A stretch of DNA of 45,538 nt, from contig DWWN01000052.1 of assembly GCA_019119685.1 (NCBI GenBank), positions 1 to 45,538 of the forward strand, given 5' to 3'. Positions 15,523 through 23,022 of the stretch are shown piece after piece (the first letter of the stretch is position 1; every line of letters starts with the position of its first letter). The notes under the pieces are model-generated. The model made no database searches, was not told where the DNA came from, and was given only the letters and a program-made list of their open reading frames with translations. The stretch comes from Candidatus Faecalibacterium faecigallinarum. GTDB lineage: Bacteria > Bacillota > Clostridia > Oscillospirales > Ruminococcaceae. The translations under genes were made by a program, and so were the position numbers.

Positions 15523-16197
15523 ATGGCACAAGAAAAAGTCTCCAAGGTAAGCATCCTTACCAATGGTATCATCAAGGAGAACCCGGTCCTCCGCCTGGTG
15601 CTGGGCACCTGCTCCACCCTGGCGCTGACCACCTCGGTCTCGAACGCCTTCGGCATGGGCGCGGCCTTCACCTTCGTGCTGGTGCTGTCCAACGTGCTCA
15701 TCGCCATGCTGCGCAACATCATCCCCGCAAAGGTCCACCTGCCGTGCTACATCGTCATCATCGCCAGCTTCGTCACCATCGTCCAGATGGTGATGCAGGC
15801 CTTTACCCAGAGCCTGTATGACGCGATGGGCGTGTTCATCCCCCTGATCGTCGTCAACTGCATCATCCTGGGCCGCGCCGAGATGTTCGCCTGCAAGAAC
15901 ACCGTGGTGGATTCGGCCATCGACGGCGTCGGCATGGGCATCGGTTACACCCTGACCCTGCTGCTCATGTCCACCATCCGCGAGATCCTGGGCAACGGCA
16001 CCTGGCTGGGCTTCCAGGTCATGCCCGAAGGCTTTGTCACCATCGGCATCATGACCCAGGCCCCCGGCGCCTTCCTCTGCTTTGGCCTGCTGATGGGCCT
16101 GTGCATCTGGGTGGAGGGCAAGCTGGACGCCCGCATCGAGCGCAAGATCGGCTGCCAGCCCATGAAGGACCTGCAGGAAGGAGAGGATAACAAATGA
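15523..16197 (+). CDS. rnfE: Rnf complex subunit E (membrane)
   Basis: A 224-residue integral membrane subunit with about six hydrophobic segments. It is homologous to RnfA; the pair forms the central antiporter-like core with inverted topology. The conserved elements NGIIKENPVLRLVLGTC near the start and GRAEMFACKN in the middle mark it as RnfE/RsxE. The cysteines in these segments are those proposed to hold a membrane 2Fe-2S centre between RnfA and RnfE. It overlaps rnfA by four bases (ATGA). Confidence 0.94.
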   Translation: MAQEKVSKVSILTNGIIKENPVLRLVLGTCSTLALTTSVSNAFGMGAAFTFVLVLSNVLIAMLRNIIPAKVHLPCYIVIIASFVTIVQMVMQAFTQSLYDAMGVFIPLIVVNCIILGRAEMFACKNTVVDSAIDGVGMGIGYTLTLLLMSTIREILGNGTWLGFQVMPEGFVTIGIMTQAPGAFLCFGLLMGLCIWVEGKLDARIERKIGCQPMKDLQEGEDNK

Positions 16198-16826
16198 TCG
16201 TTAAACTTGCGGCTATCTTCTTCAGCATGATCCTGGTCAACAACTACGTGCTGGTGAAGTTCCTTGGCATCTGCCCGTTCCTGGGCGTCTCCAAAAAACT
16301 GGACTCCTCGCTGGGTATGTCGGGCGCGGTCATCTTTGTCATGTTCATGGCGACGGCCGTCACCTTCCCCATCCAGATCTTCGTCCTTGACCCGGCGGGC
16401 CTGGGCTACCTGCAGACCATCGTCTTTATCCTGGTCATCGCCGTGCTGGTCCAGTTCATCGAGATCTTCCTGAAAAAGTATATGATCTCGCTGTACAACG
16501 CCCTGGGCGTGTACCTGCCCCTGATCACCACCAACTGCTGCGTGCTGGGCGTGGCCATCCTGGTCGTGGACGACTACGGCGCCGACGTGGCCACCCTCGG
16601 CTTTGCCATGGCCTATATCGAGGCGCTGGTCTGCGCCGTGGGCTCGGGCGTCGGCTTCATGCTGGCCATGTGCCTGTTCAGCGGCGTGCGCAAGCGGGTG
16701 GAGATCTGCGACGCGCCCGGCCCCATGAAGGGCCTGCCCATCACCCTGGTCGCCGCGGCGATCACCAGCATGTCCTTCATGGGCTTTGGCGGCATCGTGG
16801 AGAACCTGTTCAACGTCACACTGTAA
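16194..16826 (+). CDS. rnfA: Rnf complex subunit A (membrane)
   Basis: A 210-residue membrane protein with six hydrophobic segments. NNYVLVKFLGICPFLGVSKK at the N-terminus and LPLITTNCCVLGVAI in the middle are the RnfA signatures, each with cysteines facing the RnfE partner. It starts within the stop of rnfE and ends 18 bases before rnfB, which has a GGGAGGAGG site. Confidence 0.95.
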   Translation: MIVKLAAIFFSMILVNNYVLVKFLGICPFLGVSKKLDSSLGMSGAVIFVMFMATAVTFPIQIFVLDPAGLGYLQTIVFILVIAVLVQFIEIFLKKYMISLYNALGVYLPLITTNCCVLGVAILVVDDYGADVATLGFAMAYIEALVCAVGSGVGFMLAMCLFSGVRKRVEICDAPGPMKGLPITLVAAAITSMSFMGFGGIVENLFNVTL

Positions 16827-16844
16827 GGGAGGAGGAAACGGACT

Positions 16845-17645
16845 ATGAGTATCGTATTGGCTGTTGTCCTCTGTACCGTCGTGGGCGCTTTGGGCGCGGT
16901 GATCCTGGTCGCTGCATCCAAGTTCATGGCCGTGGAGGAGGACCCCCGCATCGAGCAGGTGACGGGATTCCTGGCCGGCGCCAACTGCGGCGGCTGCGGC
17001 TATGCAGGCTGCGCTGACTACGCCAAGGCCATCGTCATGGAGGGCGTGCCCTGCGACAAGTGCGCTCCCGGCGGCCCCAAGGCTGCCGCCGCCATCGGCC
17101 AGATCATGGGGGCGGAAGTTTCCGCCACCGTCAAAAAGGCTGTGGTCCAGTGCCAGGGCAGCAAGGACAACTGCAAGCCCAGCTATGACTACAAGGGCAT
17201 CCAGAGCTGTGCAGCGGCGGCGGCCCTCTACGGCGGCCCCAAGGACTGCTCGTTTGCCTGCGCCGGCTTTGGCGACTGCGTCAAGGCCTGCAAATTCGAC
17301 GCCATCCACATCGTCAACGGCGTGGCCGTGGTGGATCAGGACAAGTGCACCGGCTGCGGCGCCTGCGCGGCGGTCTGCCCCAAGCACGTCATCATGATCC
17401 AGTCGGCCGGCCCGGACAAGCCGGTGGTCATGTGCTCCAACTGCGACCGCGGCCCGGTGGCCATGAAGGAATGCGCCACCGCCTGCATCGCCTGCGGCAT
17501 GTGCCAGCGCAACTGCCCCTCCGACGCCATCCATGTCACCGACAACCTGGCCCGGATCGACTATGACAAGTGCACCGGCTGCGGCACCTGCGTGGCCAAG
17601 TGCCCCAAGAAGATCATCACCTACCCGCTGAAAAAGAATGCGTGA
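16845..17645 (+). CDS. rnfB: Rnf complex subunit B (polyferredoxin)
   Basis: RnfB is the ferredoxin-interacting subunit. The 266 residues begin with one membrane segment (about 3-24), followed by the special cluster motif CGGCGYAGCADY with a fourth Cys in VPCDKC. After that come the ferredoxin-like motifs CSFACAGFGDCVKACK, CTGCGACAAVCP, CIACGMCQRNCP and CTGCGTCVAKCP, so several 4Fe-4S clusters are expected. It is the last gene of the operon, followed by a terminator. The complex would link reduced ferredoxin to NADH and an ion gradient in this anaerobe. Confidence 0.95.
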   Translation: MSIVLAVVLCTVVGALGAVILVAASKFMAVEEDPRIEQVTGFLAGANCGGCGYAGCADYAKAIVMEGVPCDKCAPGGPKAAAAIGQIMGAEVSATVKKAVVQCQGSKDNCKPSYDYKGIQSCAAAAALYGGPKDCSFACAGFGDCVKACKFDAIHIVNGVAVVDQDKCTGCGACAAVCPKHVIMIQSAGPDKPVVMCSNCDRGPVAMKECATACIACGMCQRNCPSDAIHVTDNLARIDYDKCTGCGTCVAKCPKKIITYPLKKNA

Positions 17646-17689
17646 GGGATGACCCCGGCCTGAACCGGCCGGGACCGGAACAGACAAAC

Positions 17690-17735
17690 GCCCCCGCAGG
17701 AAGCCCGGCCGAGCCGGTCCTTGCGGGGGCTTTTT
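17690..17735 (+). terminator. Intrinsic terminator of the rnf operon
   Basis: GCCCCCGCA pairs with TGCGGGGGC, extended by GGA/TCC and an inner CCGG stem, followed by TTTTT. The next gene's ribosome-binding site follows within a few bases. Confidence 0.92.
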
Positions 17736-17751
17736 CGTGAGGAGGAACCCC

Positions 17752-18900
17752 ATGAACGAACAGCAGATCCTGGCCCGCCGCCGGAACGCGGGCTTTGCAG
17801 CCTTTTTCTTCAGCGGCGTCTGCGCCATTTCCAGCGGGGTGGTGGTCAGCCTGCTGCAGGAGCAGTACGGCTTTGCCTACGGCGTCACCGGCACCCTGCT
17901 CAGCCTGATGAACATCGGCAACCTGACGGCGGGCTTTTTGTCCGGGGTGCTGCCCGGCCTGCTGGGCGGGATGAAGCGCAGCGTCCTGCTTTTGAGCCTG
18001 GGCTACCTGGTGGGCTACGGCCTGATGGGCTTTACCGGCGTGGTGGCCCTGCTGGGGCTGGGTTTTTTCCTGGTGGGGGCGGCCAAGGGCCAGGTCATCA
18101 ACACCTGCACCGTCCTGGTGGGGGACAGCAGCTCCGACCGCACCCGCGGCATGAACCTGATGCACAGCTGTTATGCCTGCGGGGCATTGCTGTGCCCCTT
18201 TGCCATTGCGGCGGCCGGCCGCGCCGGGCAGAAAGCGCCGCTGTTCCTGCTGGCGCTGGTGGGCGCGGCCCTGTGGCTGGCCTTTGCCGTCACCCCGATG
18301 GAGCGGGGCGGCAAAAAGGCCGGCGGGAAGATCGACTGGAGCTTCCTGCGCAGCGCCCGCTTCTGGCTGCTGGTGGGGCTGATCTTCTGCCAGAACGCCG
18401 CCGAGACCAGCGTCACCGGCTGGATGGTGACGTATTTCAAGGACAGCGGCATCATTGCCGGGGTGCTCAGCACCTACACCGTCACCGTCATGTGGGGGGC
18501 GACTCTGGTGGCGCGGCTGCTGATCGCCTTTGTGTTCCCCTTCAAAAACCCCCGCAAGGCCATGGTGGTGATGGGGGCGGGCTGCATCGTGACCTATTTT
18601 GGGCTGATGCTGGCCCATAGCCAGACCGCGGCCATCGTGCTGCTGTTCTGCTTTGCCTTTGCCATGGCGGGGATGAACCCCACCGCCGTAGCCGCCGCCG
18701 GCCGGATGACCACCGTCACCAGCATCGCCATCCTGCTGCCGGCGGCCAGCCTGGGGGCCATCGTCATGCCCTGGGTCATCGGGATGGTGGCGGAAGCGGC
18801 GGGCCTTGCCGCCGGCATGGCCTCCAACATCGTGCCCTGTGTGGGGATGCTGGTGTTTGCGGCGCTGGTGGCCCGCCTGCCCGAAGAAGAAGCGGTGTGA
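17752..18900 (+). CDS. Major facilitator superfamily transporter
   Basis: A 382-residue protein with about 12 hydrophobic segments, the normal size of an MFS carrier. The loop after segment 2 reads GVLPGLLGGMKRS, a weak version of the MFS motif GxLaDrxGrkr, and a second basic loop FPFKNPRKAM lies in the middle of the C-half. Substrate is not evident; sugar- or drug-type carriers of Clostridia have this layout. GTG 17737 is in frame, but ATG 17752 follows GAGGAGG at good distance. The gene has the rnf terminator immediately upstream and no clear promoter of its own. It converges with queH, with only three bases between. Confidence 0.83.
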   Translation: MNEQQILARRRNAGFAAFFFSGVCAISSGVVVSLLQEQYGFAYGVTGTLLSLMNIGNLTAGFLSGVLPGLLGGMKRSVLLLSLGYLVGYGLMGFTGVVALLGLGFFLVGAAKGQVINTCTVLVGDSSSDRTRGMNLMHSCYACGALLCPFAIAAAGRAGQKAPLFLLALVGAALWLAFAVTPMERGGKKAGGKIDWSFLRSARFWLLVGLIFCQNAAETSVTGWMVTYFKDSGIIAGVLSTYTVTVMWGATLVARLLIAFVFPFKNPRKAMVVMGAGCIVTYFGLMLAHSQTAAIVLLFCFAFAMAGMNPTAVAAAGRMTTVTSIAILLPAASLGAIVMPWVIGMVAEAAGLAAGMASNIVPCVGMLVFAALVARLPEEEAV

Positions 18901-18903
18901 CGG

Positions 18904-19533
18904 TTACGTTTCGCTGCGGCCGGCTTCCGTCTGGCGGGCGCTGAACACGCACCCGCAGTAGTCCTGCCGGTACAGGCCGTACTGGTCGGACAGCTGCAGC
19001 GACCGCAGGTAGCCGTTTTTCTTCTTGAAGTCGGAGGGGAGATGGGGCACGCCGAATTCGGCGGCCAGCTCCTGGCCGATCTGGTTGATCCGGGCGGCGT
19101 CCTTGTGGGGGCTGATGGACAGGGTGGTGGTAAACCAGTCGAAGCCGTTTTCCGCGGCGTACTGCGCGGCCCGGCGCATCCGCAGCCTGTAGCAGGCGGT
19201 GCACCGCGCCCCCCGCTCGGGCTCGTTTTCCAGGCCGCGGGCGGCGTCGTAGAATTCCTGCGGGTCGTAGCGGTCCTCCACCACCTTCACCCCCAGGGGG
19301 TGGGCCTCAGCTACAAAGCGCTCCAGCTCCTGCTCCCGGCGGTGGTACTCCGCGGGGGGCCAGATGTTGGGGTTATAGTACAAGATCGTGATGTCGAAAG
19401 AGCGGGAGAGCTGTTCCAGCACCGCGCTGGAGCAGGGCCCGCAGCAGGCGTGGAGCAGCAGGCGCGGCCGCCTGCCGTCCAGGCTCTGCAGCACCTTGTC
19501 CATCTCCCGCGCATAGTTGGGTACATTGGGCAT
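18904..19533 (-). CDS. queH: Epoxyqueuosine reductase QueH
   Basis: QueH carries out the last step of queuosine synthesis, reducing epoxyqueuosine to queuosine in the tRNA wobble position; it replaces the unrelated QueG. The 209-residue protein shows the family cysteines in order: HACCGPCSSAV near residue 30, RCTACYRLRM near 110, and DYCGCVFS near the C-terminus; these ligate the 4Fe-4S cluster and a further metal. Other kept elements are YYNPNIWP and TTLSISPHKD. It is divergent from the DUF896 gene. Other queuosine genes are not in this window. Confidence 0.92.
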   Translation of the reverse strand: MPNVPNYAREMDKVLQSLDGRRPRLLLHACCGPCSSAVLEQLSRSFDITILYYNPNIWPPAEYHRREQELERFVAEAHPLGVKVVEDRYDPQEFYDAARGLENEPERGARCTACYRLRMRRAAQYAAENGFDWFTTTLSISPHKDAARINQIGQELAAEFGVPHLPSDFKKKNGYLRSLQLSDQYGLYRQDYCGCVFSARQTEAGRSET

Positions 19534-19575
19534 CGTTGTTCACCTCGACTGACAGTATAACACAAAGGAGACTGT

Positions 19576-19806
19576 ATGACAAAGGAAAAGATCGCTCGTA
19601 TCAACGAACTGGCGAAAAAGAGCAAGGCCCCCGCTGGCCTGACCGAAGCGGAAAAGGCCGAGCAGGCCGCCCTCCGCCAGGAGTACGTGGCCGAGATGAA
19701 GGCCTCCCTCCGGGCCCAGCTGGACCACACCATGATCCAGGAGCCGGACGGCACCCTGCACAAGCTGGGCCGCCGCCCCGCCGGCCCCAAAACGCCCAAA
19801 AACTGA
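19576..19806 (+). CDS. DUF896 (YnzC-like) small protein
   Basis: A 76-residue protein with the DUF896 pattern: KIARINELAKKSK at the N-terminus, then a helical region with GLTEAEKAEQAALRQEY and the conserved RAQLDHTMI. Family members form a two-helix bundle; one B. subtilis member has been linked to the SOS response, but function is mostly unknown. ACAAAGGAG precedes ATG 19576. The short region shared with divergent queH (19534-19575) holds room for little more than ribosome-binding sites and one -10-like TATACT on the queH strand. Confidence 0.88.
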   Translation: MTKEKIARINELAKKSKAPAGLTEAEKAEQAALRQEYVAEMKASLRAQLDHTMIQEPDGTLHKLGRRPAGPKTPKN

Positions 19807-19816
19807 GGGGCTGTCT

Positions 19817-19841
19817 GGGGCAAAAGGTAAAATTTTGCCCC
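19817..19841 (+). terminator. Hairpin after the DUF896 gene, possible terminator
   Basis: GGGGCAAAA and TTTTGCCCC pair perfectly over nine bases around a seven-base loop. No long T-run follows (CGGCGGGATTTT), so termination strength is uncertain, although the A/T part of the stem itself gives a U-tract. Confidence 0.5.
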
Positions 19842-19875
19842 CGGCGGGATTTTCCCCTTCCTTGACCCGGCGTTT

Positions 19876-19886
19876 GGTGCTATAAT
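19876..19886 (+). promoter_or_regulatory. Extended -10 promoter element for purA
   Basis: TATAAT at 19881-19886 is preceded by TGC, the extended -10 pattern. A TTGACC at 19862-19867 is too close (13 bases) for a normal -35. About 110 bases of leader with a small GCAGG/CCTGC hairpin follow before purA. Confidence 0.55.
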
Positions 19887-19997
19887 AAATATGTATGTGC
19901 AGGTTTTGGCCTGCTCTGCGATGTGTCCAGGGCAGCGTATCCCGGGCAAGGTGCACGGAAAAGGCTGTTCTTTAGTTCAATAAAGAGGTCATTTATT

Positions 19998-21290
19998 ATG
20001 CTTACTGCAATCACTGGGATCAACTGGGGCGACGAGGGCAAGGGCCGCATGGTCGATCTGCTCAGCCAGGATTATGACATCGTGGTGCGCTACCAGGGCG
20101 GCAACAATGCCGGCCACACCGTCAAGAACGAGCGGGGCAAGTTCGTTTTGAACCTGCTGCCCTCGGGCATCCTGCGGCCCGACGTCGTCTGCGTCATGGG
20201 CAACGGCATGGTCATCGATCCCCACCATCTGGACGGCGAGATCGCCCACCTGCGCGAGCAGGGCATCGAGGTCAGCCCGGCCAACCTCAAGATCTCGGAC
20301 CGCGCCACCATCACCATGCCCTACCACGTCCTGCAGGACGGCCTGGAAGAAGCACGCCTGTCCAAGACCGGCGCGCAGTTCGGTTCCACCAAGCGGGGCA
20401 TTGCCTACGTCTACGGCGACAAGTACATGAAAAAGACCCTGCGCATGGGGGACCTGCTCCATCTGGACGACTCGGTCCGCAAGCGCCTGGAGACCATGGT
20501 GGACTCCAAGAACCTGGTGATGGAGGGCAGCTACAACGCCGAACCCATCCGCGTGGACGAGATGTGGGCCTGGCTGGAAAAATACGCCGCCATCTTCAAG
20601 GATTACATCTGCGACGCCGGCGCCTATCTGGACGAGGCCGACCGCGCGGGCAAGAAGATCCTGTTCGAGGCCCAGCTGGGTGCGCTGCGGGACGTGGATT
20701 TCGGCATCTACCCCTACACCACCTCCTCCAACGTCATCGGCGCTTACGCCCCCATCGGCGCAGGCATCCCGGGCCGCAAGCTGGATTGCTCCATCGGCAT
20801 CATGAAGGCCTATTCCTCCTGCGTGGGCGACGGCCCCTTCACCGCCGAGCTGGCCATGACCGAGGACGAAAAGCACCAGCTGCGGGAGGCCGGCCATGAG
20901 TACGGCGCGGCCACCGGCCGTCCCCGCCGTGTGGGCCCGGTCGATCTGGTGGCCAGCCGCTACGGTGTCTCCTGCCAGGGCTGCGACGAGGTGGCCCTGA
21001 CCCTGCTGGACGTGCTGGACTATATGGAAAAGGTGCCCGTCATCACGGCTTACGCGCTGGAGGACGGCAGCACCACCACCCGTTTCCCCATGGGCAAGGC
21101 GCTGGATACCGCCAAGCCCGTGGTGGAGTACCTGCCCGGCTGGCACTGCGACATCACCGCCGCCCGCCATTGGGAGGACCTGCCCGCCGAGGCCCAGAAC
21201 TACATCCTCTACCTGGAAAAGGCCGTGGGCTGCAAGATCACCTATATCTCGGTGGGCGCCGAGCGGGAGGCTTACATCCACCGGGCCTAA
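19998..21290 (+). CDS. purA: Adenylosuccinate synthetase
   Basis: PurA joins IMP and aspartate using GTP to form adenylosuccinate, the first step from IMP to AMP. The 430 residues include the GTP-site GINWGDEGKGRMVDLL at the start, GGNNAGHT (residues 34-41), GVSYCATC-type motifs being absent, and the aspartate/IMP-binding TTRFPMG region near the C-terminus. GRPRRVGPVDLVASRYG is also characteristic. The length is normal. The frame is open back to 19923, but the family start and an AGAGGT site put the start at ATG 19998. It seems to be a single gene with its own promoter, followed after 39 bases by degV. Confidence 0.95.
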   Translation: MLTAITGINWGDEGKGRMVDLLSQDYDIVVRYQGGNNAGHTVKNERGKFVLNLLPSGILRPDVVCVMGNGMVIDPHHLDGEIAHLREQGIEVSPANLKISDRATITMPYHVLQDGLEEARLSKTGAQFGSTKRGIAYVYGDKYMKKTLRMGDLLHLDDSVRKRLETMVDSKNLVMEGSYNAEPIRVDEMWAWLEKYAAIFKDYICDAGAYLDEADRAGKKILFEAQLGALRDVDFGIYPYTTSSNVIGAYAPIGAGIPGRKLDCSIGIMKAYSSCVGDGPFTAELAMTEDEKHQLREAGHEYGAATGRPRRVGPVDLVASRYGVSCQGCDEVALTLLDVLDYMEKVPVITAYALEDGSTTTRFPMGKALDTAKPVVEYLPGWHCDITAARHWEDLPAEAQNYILYLEKAVGCKITYISVGAEREAYIHRA

Positions 21291-21329
21291 AACGCACTGC
21301 CGAGCACAGCAGAACGGAGGGAGAATACC

Positions 21330-22232
21330 ATGTTTGATATCGTGACTGACAGCGCCTGCGACCTGACGCCCGAAACGGTGCGCCAGCTGGGGCTGACCGT
21401 GGTGCCCTTCTACGTCTCCACCGACGGGGAGCACTATCTGAAAGAGGGGCAGGAGATCGCCGTGCGGGACTTCTACCAGTTCATGGTGGACCACCCCGGG
21501 ACCCTGCCCAAGACCAGCCTGCCCTCGCTGGAGGACTTTGAAAAAGTCTTTCGGGAAAAGGCGGCGGCCGGACGGGAGACCCTCTGTTTGTGCTTTACCG
21601 GCAAGATGAGCGGCGGGGTGGGCAGCGCCCGCAACGCCCGCGAGCTGGTGCTGGAAAATTACCCCCAGGCGGTCATCGAGGTGGTGGACACCGCGGCGGC
21701 CACTGTCAGCGAGGCCGCGACTGTGCTGAATGCCGCCGCCATGCGGGACGCCGGCTGCTCCCTGACCGAGACGCTGACCTGGCTGGCCGGCACCCGGCCC
21801 ACCAACCAGATCTTTTTCACGGTGGGCAACCTCGACTACCTCATCAAGGGCGGCCGGATCGGGAAAGTGACCGGCCTTGCGGCCAACTTCCTCAACGTCA
21901 AGCCCATGATCCACTTTGCCGAAGGGGAGATCTTTTCGGGCGGGATGGCCCGCGGCCGCTTGAAGAGCATGGAAAAGGCCATCGAGCAGTTGCTGGGCTA
22001 CCTGGCCGAGCGCAAGGCCGACCCCGACGACTACCACATCATTGCCGGCTACGGCTACGATGCCGAGGAGGGCCGCCGCTTCTGGATGCAGCTGCGGGCG
22101 GCGCTGCGGGCCAAGTACCCTGCCAGTGCCTGCGACGCCGGCCTGCTGCAGATCGGTGCGACCATCGCCGTCCACACCGGCCCCTACCCGCTGGGCGTGG
22201 GCGTGATGCGGAAGTGGAAAAAGAAGGCCTGA
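21330..22232 (+). CDS. DegV family fatty-acid-binding protein
   Basis: A 300-residue DegV-fold protein. The start MFDIVTDSACDLTPE is the family signature. TSLPSLEDFEKVF, a CLCFTGKMSGGVGSA loop, VVDTAAATVSE, and LDYLIKGGRIGKVTG follow in the usual order. FakB-type members bind a fatty acid and present it to the kinase FakA for phospholipid synthesis; the TSLP and SGT-like loops bind the carboxylate. Here the second loop reads TGKMSGG, close to the family's SSxLSGT. No FakA is nearby. CGGAGGGAG precedes ATG 21330. A terminator follows. Confidence 0.9.
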   Translation: MFDIVTDSACDLTPETVRQLGLTVVPFYVSTDGEHYLKEGQEIAVRDFYQFMVDHPGTLPKTSLPSLEDFEKVFREKAAAGRETLCLCFTGKMSGGVGSARNARELVLENYPQAVIEVVDTAAATVSEAATVLNAAAMRDAGCSLTETLTWLAGTRPTNQIFFTVGNLDYLIKGGRIGKVTGLAANFLNVKPMIHFAEGEIFSGGMARGRLKSMEKAIEQLLGYLAERKADPDDYHIIAGYGYDAEEGRRFWMQLRAALRAKYPASACDAGLLQIGATIAVHTGPYPLGVGVMRKWKKKA

Positions 22233-22290
22233 TCCAAGGGCGCGCTGTCCGCGCCGCCTGACCGGCCTTTTGGAAGTGAAAACAAGAATA

Positions 22291-22333
22291 GGGCTTGCCG
22301 CCTGTGCAGAGCAGCGCGGCAGGCCCTTTCGCT
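22291..22333 (+). terminator. Intrinsic terminator after degV
   Basis: GGGCTTGCCGC pairs with GCGGCAGGCCC (one wobble), loop of about 12 bases, followed by TTTCGCTTT. Confidence 0.75.
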
Positions 22334-22391
22334 TTGCCCGGAAAAAAGCGCCCCTCCGCCGGTTTGGCAGGGGGCGCGGAGGGATAGGCTG

Positions 22392-22784
22392 TCACGGATG
22401 ATGGACATACTGCGTTTCCTTGGCGCAGTCCTGGCGGGAGTGGCCGCAGTGATCGCAGACGTACGTCCAGGTGCCGGTGCGCTCCAGCACCTCGTCCAGC
22501 CGCCAGGGGTCGTGGTGGACGCAGGGGACGGCCTTTTCTGCGCCGAGGGAGACCCACTCGGTGTAGGTTACGCCGGTCAGGATCAGGCGGCCCTGCCCGC
22601 ACTGGCCGCAGGGCAGGCCGGTGACAGTCCCGTCCTTCATGGCCGCGGCAATGGCGGCGTTGGCAGCGCTGGAAGCGGCGGAGCTTTCGCCGCCGGCGTC
22701 GCTGGCAAAGGACGGCAGGGCGGGCAAAGCAAACAGCGCGGCGAGAGCCAGCGCGGCTGCGGCGACGCGTTCGACGTGTTTCAT
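22392..22784 (-). CDS. Small secreted protein with cysteine pairs
   Basis: A 130-residue protein with a clear signal peptide: basic start (MKHVERV), Ala/Leu-rich core and a likely cleavage after SFA near residue 28. After a Ser/Ala-rich linker come the cysteines CGQCGQG (about residue 60), a single CVHHD and CDHCGHSRQDC near the end. The spacing suggests a zinc ribbon or disulfides outside the membrane. A strong AAAAAGGAGG precedes the ATG, and a good promoter lies upstream. No family was recognised; it resembles hypothetical exported proteins of gut Clostridia only in general layout. Confidence 0.72.
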   Translation of the reverse strand: MKHVERVAAAALALAALFALPALPSFASDAGGESSAASSAANAAIAAAMKDGTVTGLPCGQCGQGRLILTGVTYTEWVSLGAEKAVPCVHHDPWRLDEVLERTGTWTYVCDHCGHSRQDCAKETQYVHHP

Positions 22785-22830
22785 GGCGGACCTCCTTTTT
22801 GTGCAAAAATTGGACGATGTATTTATGTTT

Positions 22831-22859
22831 ATTATAACATGGCGTCAGGGAAAGCGCAA
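22831..22859 (-). promoter_or_regulatory. Promoter of the small secreted protein
   Basis: On the minus strand TTGCGC (22859-22854) and TATAAT (22836-22831) are 17 bases apart, about 47 bases before the start codon. Confidence 0.7.
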
Positions 22860-22949
22860 CGAAGCAGCGCCGGTTTGGGCGGGATGCTGTGTAAAAGATA
22901 CGTAAAATATTGCTGGGCCGGTCCGGCGCGCCCCTCCGCCGGCTTGGGT

Positions 22950-22978
22950 TTGCCATTTTTGCCCGCTCGTGATACAAT
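22950..22978 (+). promoter_or_regulatory. Promoter of ftsK
   Basis: TTGCCA (22950-22955) and TACAAT (22973-22978) are 17 bases apart. Transcription should start near 22985, only about five bases before the in-frame ATG at 22990, which argues for the later ATG at 23023 as the true start. Confidence 0.7.
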
Positions 22979-23022
22979 AAAAAGAATCTATGAACTTTTA
23001 CAGACGAGGTACAGAGCAGAGA

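Noticed and set aside
19042-19560. Plus-strand frame of 172 codons opposite queH
   Set aside because: queH on the minus strand has all family cysteines; the opposite frame is a Val/Gly/Pro-rich shadow.
22990-23022. ATG at 22990 as the ftsK start
   Set aside because: The predicted transcription start is only about five bases upstream and no ribosome-binding site fits; ATG 23023 is preferred, though the signal there is also modest.
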